Shown here piece after piece: positions 41,601 to 56,400 of a DNA stretch of 64,000 nt. The number at the start of each line of letters is the position of its first letter. Positions within the stretch are counted from its first letter, which is position 1. The notes below the pieces were generated by a model that was not told the DNA's origin, made no database searches, and saw nothing but the letters and a program-made list of their open reading frames with translations. Both the position numbers and the translations under genes were made by a program. The DNA comes from Fasciolopsis buskii (lineage: Eukaryota; Platyhelminthes; Trematoda; Plagiorchiida; Fasciolidae): the NCBI GenBank assembly GCA_008360955.1, contig LUCM01006846.1, forward strand, positions 100,895 through 164,894, in the 5' to 3' direction.

Positions 41601-44600
41601 TAGTATTTCTGGCCAACTTTATAAAGGAACAAAATTTCACCTGTAATGTGAATTATTCTGCACATATGGCACAGTATGACCAAACTGCGATAACATGCAT
41701 GTTATGGATTTCTCGATAATATTTTCCCATTTAGGAAAACATAACTCATTCGAATTTGCAACAAGTGCACAAGCAGGAATGAGATATCATTACTTTAATT
41801 CGTGTTACTTACTTCGCATGCTCTATTCTTCTTTGGACGAGAACCGAACACAAGTGCAGTATGGCCGACGTGACTGAATAAACTATCTTTTTGGATACGC
41901 GATCACTCCAGTTTCCACTCACACTGGAACGCGTAGACTGACCGGTTTGGTGTTCCGTATTGGGCAATTGCCATTCGGAATTTTCCTCATGTCTCATATT
42001 CCCAATTTCAGTTAGATCAGTTGCGAATTTGCCCAAAGTCGAAATAATTCGCTCAAGAGCGTGTTTGCCCAACAATCGGCAACACTGATCTTCTGTTGCA
42101 AGATTGCGTAAAGCGTTCGATACGACCAAAATAACTCGAGGGGAAGGGGCGCTCATCAATTCAGTTAAAATTGGCAACCCGTGAAAGGAGCGAATCTGTG
42201 AACAGTAATAGAGTGGGAATGCTCTTAATTATCTTTAATGACAAACGTTACATTGAGTCAGTGATTAAAAACAAAAATCTAAAATTTTGAATTCTCACAG
42301 ATACCACAATGTTTAGTTTTGAAAGGTTTTCCTCCTTCTGATTAGCTGCTAGCGGAATGATAACAAAGTAATGTTTACCAAAACCCCACACTCAGCTAAC
42401 TGTCTTCCGGATACCGTCAGTTTCAGAAGATAACGACACAACCAAAGTGACAAAATATTTCTGGCCCAAGGAAATGTATTATCTAGCATTACCAAACAGT
42501 GAAGCTTTTCAGCGTTTGATTTTAACAGCAAGAATAATCGGCTGTAAATCACCAAATATTATATCAGTAGATTTAGCCCCAGTCGTAGGTGATTGTCTGT
42601 ACGCTATTCTTGTTCATTGTGATGTCAGTTAGCCAGCCTAGATCCCACCAAAATAACCTTTCCATAGTATGGATAGTGCGCACACTGCATCGGTTCCTGC
42701 ATATATCAGAAGCTAGCACACTGATGTAACGTGTACGTGGCTGACATATGCATAATCTATTCCGAGTGGTTTTTTCAGTTTGTTGGGATATTCTAAATAT
42801 TTCTTTCACCGCTATTCGGCAATTAGGAGTAGCAATCAAAATGAGGGCACTTTACTGCAAAGCATATGATCGGAAAAGTTGATCTGAGCTGAACACGAGG
42901 TTTGCAGTCATGATATCCGGGCTTCGAAGCCCGAAAAGTAATTACCACCTAGAAACCCTCACTGTTGCGTGAAAACCGTAGATCGACAAGCTCACAGTTT
43001 AGCTTTAAACCCGACTTTAAATTTGTGGTCTATTATCTAGGTGAGTATGTTCGTGAAGCGGTTTTTGGTGTATTGAACAAAATGTGCTTTTTTCGCAATG
43101 AATAAATCAAAATTAGAACTATTCGTCATACCACTGGAAGTAGGACTGCATGACACCCTACAGGAGACAATAAAATGGTCTGTTGCCTAACCAGGTTTCT
43201 GTTGATACGATTGCAATGCACAGCATCCCTGTGTACACTCCAGGATTATTGTATTTGAGTTGATCCGGTTTCACATGTATCAATTTATCCGATACATTTA
43301 TAAATCGATTCATCAGCGTACCGTATTTCGTTATATCAAAATCTTCGGTTCATACTTATAGGGAATATTTTGTGGCTAAAAGCTTAAGTACACTTTTTAA
43401 AGTTCAAATACGGATACATATAGGTTGCACAGGTGAATTTCAATATTTTTACGAGATACATCTCTATTTGATCTTAAAACTTCGATATGTCAAATTCAGC
43501 GACTGTTAGCAGGAAACGAATGTGGGCAACTGAGTTACTATCAACAAACGACCTAGAAAATAACTTGATGATGTCAACGTGGTAATTAGCTTGCGTCAAT
43601 TTTAGCTGCCTATGTGACACCATCGGTTGTCGGCCCGGGAAGTTGTAGTGCTTGGATTAATTTTGTTGTGAGTTGAGTTCGGGCCTAGATAGGTGAATAA
43701 TTTTCTCCGAAGTTGACAATATCTTAAGTCACATTGATTTCGACTCGTGTTGCGAGGCGCTACGGACGATTGAGAAGGCAGACTGGGCGCCCAGCAAGTG
43801 TCCTGTTTCTACCAAGTGTTTGACCATTGAACTAGAGACAGTCCCTTTCCCTCCACGTCTACGTTAAGGCAAGTCGTGTTTTTTGTTCCTTTCGATAGCC
43901 GCCTTGCTGTTTGACCTACGTAAGTGGCAATACAGGTGTACTTGAACTGGTAGATGATCATGAATGAGGTCAGCAAGGGTATCTTATCGTTGTTTCTGCT
44001 CTGAAGTATGGGAGACATTGCGAACATGCCTGTGATTTTGGCGACTTTGAAGTTAGATTTACTTGCTGCCATAACCCTTTGAGACAGGGTAATGAACAAC
44101 AGCTTCTAATAAACCAATGGCATTTCCCTTTCGGTCAAGTTTCTTTAAATAAACTTATCAGTATATCCATTGCCTAGCAGCGTTTTCCTTTACGTGCGAA
44201 TTTCCCTTTTAGTGTCCGCGGTACAAACGCATTATTATTTTTATTACTGGCAAATAATCAACAGTCAAGTCAGCAATGCAATTATTGTATAACCTCAATT
44301 TCCATCCGCTTTTGGATGAAGGTCGATTCTCATGAGCTTTTGCAAGCAGAAAAGGCGACGCCAGAGACGAATACAAAACTAAAATGCACCACTAAATATC
44401 CTTGAGTAGATTCTACGGAATGTCGCAAAATTCTAGATCAAAGATCAGCAGTATTCTTCTAGACTGAATTCCGGGTTGGCACGCTGCGTTTAATGACCCA
44501 GTTTCCATTTGTTTGTATTTTCTATGCGTGTGACATTTGGTCAGCAGATTCCAGGCGGCGATAGGACTCAATGAATTCGTCTCGCGAATCAGTTACTTAA

Positions 44601-47600
44601 AACGAAGTGGATAAGATAGCCGTACAACTATCCACCAAATATACAGAATTACGTGAAAGCATGCACATCAAACGGGCAAATACCTGTCTAACCCCCATTA
44701 GGATCTGGAAATTATCAAATAGAACCGATATCCATAAGTATGCCGTGATATTAAGGCTTATGTGCCAAACAATACTGAGGTATTCAAACAAACAACACTG
44801 ACATTTTCACAGTGGATCTGTTTCAACAAGGTCAACAGATTTGAAACAGAAGTGCATAAAAAGTACTTTTAGATTCTTGCTGACACAGTTAAGAATAGAT
44901 ATGGAGCTTCGCAACTACTTGGACAGTAATGACAATGACCACCTAATATATAAACACCGAGTTACCATCAAAATAATAAACATGATGTATTAATACCATT
45001 TTCTTGACGAGCTGTGCAGAGGACCAGTTACCGGCCGTGAGATTTTGTAAGGTACCAGCGGCAGCTTCTAGTGTGCATGGATTGGAACTGTGTTGCAATA
45101 AATCCAGGACTATTTGTATGGTCTGGTTGCTGAAGAAAAGGCCAACTGGATTGTCCAGAGAATAATGGTTTGCGTTGGTGGACGACATTTCTGTTGATCG
45201 AATTCCAGAACCAAAAGTGCAGGAAAGTTTCAAAATAATAGAAACAACCAAGATGAATAAAGTGAATTAAGAGAATCCAGAGACATGAAGACGATATGTG
45301 GGGCGGCATTCGTAGTACTACTAAACCAATAACACCCGTTATTCTGGTTCCGGCTTAAAGATGAACCATATGCGTGCACCTTTTCCACTTTTAACTCATT
45401 TAATTTAATCAACCACTCCAGTTCCATATATAAGCTGGTATGTGGTAGATTTCACGTGATGTAATGGCATCACTATGAACCATTGAAAACGACCTTGTTT
45501 GCCGCTTCGTGTCATCAACGGAACTGGATCGAAAGAGGCTCGGAGTGTATCGCGGGATGTAATGTTTCCAATTACGTAGTTTTTTTCAAAGATCAGTAGT
45601 ACAGCTTAGTTTAACAAAAGTGACATCTACCAGCACAATTTTCTACATACATAAGAATACATACATACGCATAATTAATTGCATGCGATCAGAAACAAAT
45701 TTCACATATCCACACATACGAGCAACTTTACCAAACCAATGAGCTTACAACCACTAACCAGGATCATTGGATTGAAAATCCTACCTTGATAAAAGCTAAG
45801 CAAGGCAGCCACTCCCTACCAACAACGCTGCCTTACTGACTTTTGGGAGATAACACCGTTCATTTTACTCTTTAGAGAAGAAAGGTATTATGAGCAAAAT
45901 GTCACCGTGTCATTTCCAGTGAGATTTTTAGGAATTCGTAATTTTGACTGGCAAACACGGACGACACCCAGGGTCAGATGTAATTTCAGCGTTTGTTTCA
46001 CTTGTTAGGAGCAAATTTAATCCTTTCCTCAGGGAATGCAGCAAAGCAAGCAAGAAAGAGCAAAAGCAGTTCACCAGAAACTGGGTTCACCTGTTACAAT
46101 CTGCTAGCTGGTCTACTATTTATTCTTATTTACTCGATTTTCATCTAAGATAAATTGCGAGAACCAGAAAAACAGAGACCAACTTTCACATGAGACGGTT
46201 GATCAGATCGATCAGAAAAGCCTTCACGAACTGAATCAGATTAGTTGAAAACGTCGAAACTTGGAAATACTAAACACTGGGATTCAAAGAACTCAATAGA
46301 ACCGCTGTCTAAAGCCTCATACCATGGAACAGTTTCTAACCTTCAGACTAAAACCTGGAAAGTCCACCAATGAACTCTAGATAGTCTGTTGAGTTCTGAT
46401 ACTCGAGAGGTATCAGACAGTGGGTTGGTCATCTAGGCCGAAAACATTTTTTTCTTAAACCGTACGAGAAAAAAGGTTACAAAGCATGCTCAGGTCAGCC
46501 TAACCAGTAAGATTACAAGCCACCCTCAGTTATGTACGTGACATGATAAATAACCCGCAGTATCATTCATCTAGGAGCATGTAGAACCACATGAAAACAA
46601 AGGACAGAAAAGCTAGTGGTGCCATGCAGGAAAGCCTAAGACTTAAGTCAGGCAATCTACCGGCTGTTAATTCTGACCACATGAACTGATTTCTCGAAAC
46701 TGCCGATGGCGGATCACACAGAAGTCAACTTTTGTACTGGGCGAAATTCATTGAATATGTGTATAAATAAATGCGGATAAAGGCGAAAGACTTCTGACTG
46801 TTTGCGATCGATTAAAGTGCGGGTACTGAGGTATTATTTTAGAGAGGTTTCACGTTACATGACTCTTAGCTTGTTGTATTTGGTAGCTAAAAGCTTCTGG
46901 AAATCTAATCGTCTATGTACATCACTTAATAGTAAATCATTTGGAAGTTCCTTGGTTGGTTGCGCGCTTAACTTCACTTGGTCTTGTCAATCTGTACTCA
47001 ACAGAGAGTTTTTATCGCTGTTGGTTTTCCTGTTATTGAACTGAAGATCAATGTTGCGAAGAATGGTGGGGAGCAATACTTAGCGCATAGAGTTAGAAAT
47101 AAGGTTCGTCATCCATTCGGTTAATGACAGAGTCAGCTAAAGCTGTTTTACATTTGTTCGCTTTGTTCCCAGTAGAGTTGCCTCAAATGTTTAGTATAGT
47201 TCCATCCATCGCGCAAATTACCAGTAATAAACGAGAGGTTATTCCTTCCATCCAAGATCGAGATTTGGCACCGGACTGTCGCAGATCCGTTGGAATCGAT
47301 CAGAACCTCGGATTCAAACAACTGAATTATTTCAGCCGATTTACAATCACTACCGTTCAATGACAACCGAAACCTGGCAAGCGAATAAACCATTTGATGC
47401 ATAATTCAACCACGGAGTGAAGAAACCTGTTTATCGAAACATTTCTCTCGTTACGTAAACTTGGGCGGGCACCAGTGTACACCTCCCTTGTGTCTATCAA
47501 AACTGGCTTCTGCAGCCCGGGATACTAGGAATTATATAGATTACAGATATTCTTCTTACACCAATTTCACTTAAGTTTCCAGTTACTCCTTTTGATGTCT

Positions 47601-50433
47601 GGATTCACACTAAAACTGGCCGCATAATGTGTAGATTTAGACCGGATTCACCAAACGTGGCCATTAGGACAAAACTCAATAGAATAGTATCAGATCCCGC
47701 TTACACAAAAATGTGAGCGCAGATCAAAATACACGCAAATTTGCTTGGGCCAACAAGACACTTCCTAGACATTTTACTCAAAATGCACATGAGAAATGTT
47801 AGGGAAAAATATGAACCACACTAGTCTTTTTTCTTGTCACTAAGCATTCAAAAGATTTTCGGAAGCTTTGCATAATTGTGTTCAATGGGAAAGCCACATG
47901 AAGGGGGACTAACAAATAGAAGGGACCGCGAAGAATCAAATGTGAATAACTACACAATAGTTTCAAGAAGAACTTTTCCCAGTTGCATGAGCTGAGATAA
48001 ACTCATTTCTCAGAGCACACAATCTGCCAATTGTCTGAGCTTATCCACTGTTTAAATTCAATCTTTTTTCACTTATTCCAGCGTCCTAGCGAACAATCAT
48101 GATGCAGAGAAAAGACCGATAAAAGGGTGATGTTGAAAATAACTTTATTCACTACACGTTGTCATAATCCATTTTTGCCACTGAGGACAATTCAAAACCA
48201 ACAGTTAACGGTAATCAGCAAATTTAAAGGAATGTAAGCAAATCCGAATTGCATTACAACCTCTCAAACAGGCAAGATAAAAGCAATCACAGCGCCGCAA
48301 TTTACCCTCTTCTGTCGAAACCTGTTTCGACTGTTGACTTGAACTTCTGAAACGGATCCTCGATACGGCCGATTTTGTTTTGGGATTAGGTTCCTCATGT
48401 TTTTTCTCGCTAGAATCATCCACCAAGGCTGGATTGTTGTGAAGGGCGTAGGATAAATTCCGCAAGGAACAGGCACAGTGTTCGACAGATTTCAAATCTG
48501 TGCAGTGCTGCGGAACGGAAGCACGGAGCACCGTCAAAAGACTCCATAATAGCCAGGGGCTATGTCTCAATTGTTCTCGATATTCGGCACTGCCCATGCT
48601 ACTAACGTTTCTGTGTAAAATAGTAGGATGTGCAACACGAGATAACTAACGGCGCAGCGTTCCTGACCAGTCTCAAAGTGTTGATGAAAAATAGACGGAT
48701 TAGCTTTTGAAAAGCCGTTGCGTAAAATAAAATGCTTGTGACCAAGAACTGATTAGGACAAATTTTGCCGCTAAAGAAGCAATCATGAAAATTCATGTAT
48801 ACAGGGTCGTAAGAATTAAAAATAGTCAGGCGGAATCGTTTAATCGTCCAAGTTTCATTTAGTTCATAACCATCCAGCGGTGACCTAGCAATTACCTGAC
48901 AGTGAGACAGTAGGCAGTATCACTTTGGATCTTTAATCGTGGTTACATCTAAGAAATAACTGCCTCCGGATGTAATACATCAATGAAAATAACGAGACAG
49001 TTAATTGGCCTAATCCAACACGGTGAGGGAAAAATTATGTGCCAAAATAAATGACTCCTCATGCGGTCTACAGGAGGAAAGTACAAAATTTCATGCCATA
49101 ATGTCATTCCTCTTGGTAGTTTGATTTTCCTATCAATGGAATCTGTTACAATGGAAATATTTTAGTAACCACCTAAAATTTACAAATAGTCCTCAGTGAT
49201 TATTTTCCTCCCTTGTTGCCATAAAACAAGCATAATTCAGTACGTCAACATATGTATTAAAGGTGCATTAAATTGCGATTAGTCTAAACCCTCTCATTTC
49301 CAAAGAGAATTCGGTCAGTTATATCAAATTTTCATAGTCCCTTAACAGTCTAGAAAAGTTCCTTTCAGCGACCTACTTTGTGTATTTTTTAAACCTATTC
49401 AAAGAAACAGTTAGTATACGTGCCTTTGGACTGTATGTGATAATGTCATACAAAATTTTTCCTTGTGATATGAATGAAAAAATCGTGCATTTCAAAAACG
49501 AGGTTAACAGTATTAAAGAGGAAATAACACGGTGATTGAATTTATTTATAAACCACCTGTTTCTTAACCGAATGATAGTGCCGAGACAACTACTATTGGT
49601 GTATCAGGCCAAGTTTCTTCGCGACATTCGCATTTACCATTCTAATTATTCGACTCCTACAGTCAACGTACCCCATGCCAGGCCCCTGTGTAATTTGGTA
49701 ACACTTTAATAAAAACCCTGCCTTTTGTCATAAGAATAATGAGTTGACCCCTCGGTTACTATGACTGTTTTTCTAATACAGATTAAATCGATACATTCGA
49801 TTGAAAATTGCCTTCAGAAAGCCTAACCATGATGACCGCAACGTGTACTCAACGATGCTTCCAACGGCAACGCCCAGTTTCGGATAAATCCGCACCTCTG
49901 CAGGATAAATCAAAATTGCACATCCTTCTTTCCACGCACTTCATGCATCATTTGGAAATGATGCTACAAATCCCCGTGCAGTTCATTGCATCAAAATATT
50001 CGGCACCGATGGGCCGCAACTTGGGAATCGCGCTAGGAATCCAGAGTACAAATTGTTTATTCTTTGGAGAACAGTTTCACCAACTTATGAGGAACAAACG
50101 ATTGAATGATGCAGACTGTTCAGCGGTTGTGAGACAGAAAGTGAAGTCAGAACCCAGCACAGAGAGATTAATGGTTGAAGGAACTCAAATGATTGGGGAG
50201 TATGGTCTTTTTTGTAAAGGTGCAGTGAGGATAAACACTATAACGGCCTAGTTCTCAATCTGTTCCCGTAGTCACCGGGACAACTTCTCGTCAGGTAAGT
50301 TCCCTGTGCAGCGCGTTAGACAATTAAGCACCATTCTCTCAGGTTTTCCCAACAGATGTCTATTTCATGTCCCGGCTTCAAACACAAACCAATGGACCAA
50401 GCAATCTAAGTTCCCGCAAGACCCAGTACCGGA

Positions 50434-50486
<53 letters not shown>

Positions 50487-53400
50487 GAGAATCATATTCA
50501 ACTAACTCTGGTTCAAACCGGTGCCGATGCGTTCCGTATTAACCGATGGACATGGTTATCCATCAGCTATTCAGATCCACTTATGTGAATGTCTAAACTG
50601 TGAATAACGTATGCTAACTTCTTCACTATAAAAATTCCTTCCATAAATCGATCCAACTACTTTTATATGCACGACAGCGATTAATTAATACCGCATGTTA
50701 AATTGTGGATATTTTCAAAATCTAATCCACAATTCGTGTTTCTATTGGGTAAACATCATTTCTGCACATGGCTATGAAGATCTAAGAATTTTAATAACGA
50801 AGACGGTACAATGCAGACAAAAATTTATCGCCTCCGATTCGTCTAAGCATCGTACGTGCACCACAGACAGAATCTGGTGAGTGACATCTAGTGGATTAAA
50901 GATAAGCGTTTCTAACCTTGTTCCCTGTAGTCGATAGTATTGTTACCACCCAGATGGTTAGTCATCCACTAAACAACAGGACGCCGATGATTGGAAGCTT
51001 CGGTATAAGAACATGGTACATTGAGGCTTAAAACAAACCCATAGAAACGCACACATCGAATTCCAGCATAAAATGAACAAGACGTGAGAGGTTTCGTCTG
51101 AAGGGCGATTAATCACCTCGGGAAAGACTCCACACGAAGCATCAGCTTTGTGAACTCGGGCAAAAACACATTTTGGATTCATGCAATAATTCACCATGCG
51201 ATATCATCGCTCAAATCACCTTTAAGAAACCATAGAAGCACTGTACAGCTGTTTCATTCTTGTTGGGAACCATGAACAGTGCATATCCACCGCGCCCCAA
51301 CTGGAACGCGAAACCGGGGACGATGATATCGCATGGTGAATTGTTTCACGAAAATATTCAATTTCCTACTACTAACCCATGCCAAATAGCCAACCTCTGT
51401 AGGTCATATCCAAGGTCTTCGTCATACTTAGGTTATCTGCAGAGAGGTCATCTACCAGTAGAGGTCGATTGCTGTGCCGTGCAAATCAGTGATGGATAGT
51501 TACAACATCATGTGCTGAAGTTCAACAAACCGTTCAGAGCCTGCCCGGTAGCGCAAAGGCTAAGACATTCGATTCAGAATCGTTCGTCCCGGGTTCGCGT
51601 CCCAGTTCGGTGATGATTCCTAACAAGAATGAAGCATCTGTATAGTGCTTTTATTGTTTCTTAACGATGAGTTGAGCGATAGTATCACATGGTGAATTAT
51701 TTCAGGAAAACAATCAGCCTTCTACACATTTTGGATTGCTTAGAATCACTTAAGGTTCGCGGTGAAATGAAACGAAGGATTTAATCGTAAATATTAAACA
51801 AGGTTTGGGTAATCATGGCCATCGTTTCAATTCCACTTGGACGGAAAAATCGTTTCACATAGATTTCGGCCGCTGTGAGTGAAAAGGACATGGACATTCC
51901 AAATTCATTGGCAAGTACCCAGCGCACAGCTTTATGCTAATGATGAACCGAAACCCTCTGTGAACCAATCAGCAGAGCCTGGTGGCTCACTGACCAATTC
52001 ACACTTTTTCACCGATTTGGGCCTGAGGGAATCAATTGGCAAGTTTGAGCGTATGGAATGACTAATTATGGCCTCTGTTTTTATCGCACTTACAAAAGAC
52101 AATCGAATCAGTGTTCCAGACTTGATCCACTATGAAATAATTACTGGAGAACTGCTAGTTCCAAGCCCCCAGTGAATTAGTATAGGAACTGCTTGGAGGC
52201 GAAACAAGATGCATTCAGTTGGCTTTATGCACAGTCTACGAAAGAAAATTGCCGTTCACCTCCATGGAAGGGCTACCCGCAATGCAGCCGCATTCGAGTG
52301 GCATGTCGGGCACCTTATACACACGTAGTAACTGGCGTCGAGGTCAAACCAGTGTTGAAATTCGTGATAAGGTGAGCAGGAAACAGTTAAATCTGTCAAT
52401 ATTTGCCAGAGGTGAAACAATATTTCAGTGGTACTAATCCGTCTCAAACGGTGCTTAAAAAATATCTGCACGTGAAGCACCTTTAAGAATAGTTGATAAA
52501 GGACATGAAATTTTCGAACCATTTATTTCCCCATACGAAATTGAACAAAGAAAAAACCATGACAACGCGGGACAATTTATTTCTGAAAATAGTTTGGCGT
52601 ACCTGAGATGACAGAGAAATTTTCTGGAGATAAAGAATTTTGCCACGGATTTCTATGTAATCCTTGGCAACATTTGGGGAAACAGACATTTATTGTATCG
52701 AGATTTAAAATGTACTTTAACAGCTGCTCGCAAAAACTTCGCATATCAAAACTCTTACAAGTGCCTTTGATCTACAGTGAAATTCACGGGACATCCGAAG
52801 ATGAGATGATATAACTAACTGTGGCAGCCAGCGCATTTCTTGCATTAGAAGTCTTTTTCGCTCACGTATTTTTTTACTTACCGGCAGCCGTTTGTTTTCT
52901 AATCGGTCTTTCTTCCCCGAGTAGGCAGTAGCACAGAAAAACGACACATTAGGAAAAATCTTTTTAGATGTGGAGCCATGACCTGAAGTTTTGAATAATT
53001 CAACTAACCGTTTGTCACACCTTAGTCAGTACTTGATAGATTTCCTCAGGTGTACTTTAGCACTACAATGATCAGCCACATGTTTTCGTTGCCACCAGAG
53101 CAAGGATTCAGTTTTCGATTAGGCAATCCTGGCTTTCTAGCACTCTGTGAAATCATCCTCACGTGCCGATCTAAAACTCAGGCTTTAAAAACAAACAGGA
53201 TTTGGTTTCAAGTCTCGCACAGAACGGCCAACTAAGAATTGAATCATCTATGTCGTGTGATTCCTCGGTAAACAAATCTGAGAATTTTCCAGAAATGCTT
53301 TTCACCGTCGGAAGCAACTATTATGACGTGTCCGTAGTGAGCATATTTCTGTCAACCAAAAAACTATAATGTCGAAAACATGTGGTTAAAATCAAATTAT

Positions 53401-56400
53401 CATTGTCCCGAAACTGATGAACTATAGAAAACAGCAACAATTTTGCCTTTTAGACCGCATAGTGAAACATTCACTAATACCTAATGAGGCACGGATGAAA
53501 ACAACAGCGAGATAATTAAAAGTATTCCCGTTTCAAGCTAGAAATTATCAAGTGCAGAAGTATCATGGCGAAGGTCACACTAATGACTGGTCTTTGGCAA
53601 ACAAAACGGCGACACTTTGCTTTCATTCGGCCAAAATTAACAAACTCTTTCGTCCACCCGCGCAATATAGAACGGTTGTACATTGTATAAATATGTCTGA
53701 CATTTCTCTTCAGTATCACAATCGTGTTAGTCACAAAATCATCTAATCTAAAGAAGAGCTTTATGGGATAGAAGCAACCTGTCCGGTTGCGTTTGATGTT
53801 CACAAAAATTCAATCCCAATCTTTGCCAACCAGCTTTGTCTCGTGTGGTGTTTTATCGAATCCATGATCGTTATTCAACTGCCCTCATATATGCTCGGAT
53901 TATAACAAAAAAGTCAGACAACACGAAACAGGTGCATTGCCCGGAAATCAAAACGGACCCAGTGGTTCATTGTCACATTTCCAGTGATTGGGAAAAAGAT
54001 AGAGAAAGAGGTGCTTGTATTAGTCGGATCGGACACGAGCGATGTGCATGCTTTGCTTATCACATAGGTCTCTGGATAATCAGTTGGCATGAGGCAATCA
54101 GAAATGCCGCTTGTATTCTGAATAATGTGTGCACACGTTCATCTCGGATGCATATTGATTGCCGGTGAAAACAACTACTGATTAAAGCTCGGGGAGGTAT
54201 TTACAAGACATTTTATTTTTTGTTTGACTCGATCGCCAATTATCTTCAAAACCGTATCAATGAATTCTTTTAACGGCTTGAAGTAGTGTAATTCGACAGA
54301 GGTTGGAATTAACTGGGAATAGCTAACGGTGGTCAAGCGGGTGAGGTTGTGGCGCATGGACGTGAAGCTCACGGGCTCGAGTCCTCCCACCAGCTTCCCC
54401 TCTGTTGCTCGCAACCCCTTCATGAAAATGATTTGTTATGATTTTATTAACAAAAGGCTTAAGAGACCAAAACGATGGAAGATTATATTATTAAGTTTCG
54501 TAACTATCCGACAGAAGCGCAACGGAAGACAACAATCAATAGTTTCTGATTGAGAAAAGTTACGCATCATACGCGGTTTCTAAGTCAGTAGACTGAATGG
54601 TAAGACACCCCTCAGGGTTAATTCCTGACGCATCCGAAAACATCATTTTCGTCCAAACTTCAGAATTTGTACCACCGGCTAGATAAAGGTTATTTGGATA
54701 GGCAGTTTACGATTGCTTGCGCTAGTTTGCGATAATGTACCCGTTTCCTGTATTGGAATAGATTTGTTTAAGCTACTACCGTTTTTACCAGTTATTAACC
54801 GCAATGACCATGTTACGGAAGCCTAGACAACTACCTTGCACTGATAAATACCCTAACGTCAAAGTACTGATCGCATGCAACAATTAGGCCACATCAGTAA
54901 TATTAACGTTAGATATAGTAGAGATGGTCCAAACTGTGGAATCTGACCATTCCTCTATCCGAGCCCAGAAATGATTCCAGCCAGTGTATTTGTACCGCAT
55001 GTGCTTTGCCAGCTGAGTTATCAGGCTACGGCAAAGGTTGTTCAAACATTTCACTTAAGGCCCGGCAATTTTCCGCTCGATTCCATAATCGCGTGATATT
55101 GGTCCCGGTGAACCTTTCTTAGTTTGACTGTCTGATCAGAATTTTCCACTGGAATCAACCGGCATCCACAAGTCCGAATCGCAACAAGCTGGAAAACTCT
55201 CAACATTTCCACCAGTTCAAAGCTGCCCAAATTTACTGAACAGAACTTTGCTTTACGAAGTAGTGGTTCAGTCACCCTGGATACCAGTTGCATAACCCAA
55301 CCAAGGTATGCTGTTTCAGACACGCTTTCGACATCGGGTGACTTCCAGATTGGGCACAAATCATCAGAATATGGTAAATAAGAATCCCTAATTACCAGCT
55401 CTTGCAATACTGAAGGCTCTTCTGTGTGCATATACGAGCCCATGTCAACGACCCCATATGTTTACAAACAGATTTAAGTATGACCCATGAGCATGTCAGT
55501 CCATAGTTATGAATTTCCGCTATATTGGCTACGTTCTAGCAGTAAGACCAAACTTTTATCCTAAAGAATCGTTTTCCACTGTCGAGTTTTTGGAATAGCT
55601 GGAAGAGCAGAGTTATTCAAAAACGTAGAATCACAAACGGACATTCGCTCTCATCTGAAAAGGGTCAGTTGTGACTTTCCGTTCCCACAAACTGCTTTAC
55701 AGGTTACAATCCAACAGGTGCCAGACGGAAGGCTCATCCTTTCCGACCTAATACCAGCATCAAATGAATCCATTGAGGTATTCGAAATAAGAATTTTACT
55801 TTAAAGAAATGTGTCACAGTCCAAAGAATGTCACGCTGAATGCGAATTCTGATTCATTTTTTTCGCTGTTGAGGACTTCGGTAAATCATCCTAAGAACCA
55901 ACCACAAATGTGCCACAAAGTGCACATCTACTGCAGATAACTGTGGAGACCTCAGCGAGTTTGATGTACTTGCAAAATGAGTAGAAAAACCACGTTAGAC
56001 TCTTCTTTCAGACTGTTTGGATGACTTAATTGGAATTTGATATCTTTCCAACAACGTGTCTGCTTTGGTCTTTTAACGACTTATGAACAACCCAGGTCAC
56101 TACAGAAATGTTTAAGAAAATTTGCCCAGTACCAATACCCGAGCACCGATACGTCCACGTCTGAGTTGTCGCAGGTTTTAAGGACAACTGCATGCCAACT
56201 GCAGAGTTTCTGGGTTGTGGATAGGAGAATGACAATTAGGCCATGCTCAGTGAACCACCAACCGTGGATAAATAGCAACGGCGCCATGAACGTGGTGGGC
56301 TTTCGCTAGTAACCCTTGACACGAAAAAACACGTTCGCCGGTGACAGTACAATATGTTGAACATGACCCGCCATTGTCCATTCTCATTATCGCGTTTTAC

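Noticed and set aside
42918..42933. 16-base perfect palindrome CGGGCTTCGAAGCCCG
   Set aside because: Short and isolated in an intron; no associated feature.
47148..47402. 84-codon minus-strand frame as an extra catenin exon between exons B and C
   Set aside because: Exons B and C join with a proper split Glu codon, and I found no convincing splice sites or family likeness.
49808..50251. 147-codon plus frame after a CAG acceptor-like site
   Set aside because: Not recognised as any protein, start codon unclear, and other frames of the same DNA read equally well. No partner exon found.
55051..55443. 130-codon minus-strand frame as a catenin exon
   Set aside because: It lies in the intron whose flanking exons already join perfectly, shows no armadillo pattern, and its 3' end overlaps the weak tRNA-like repeat.
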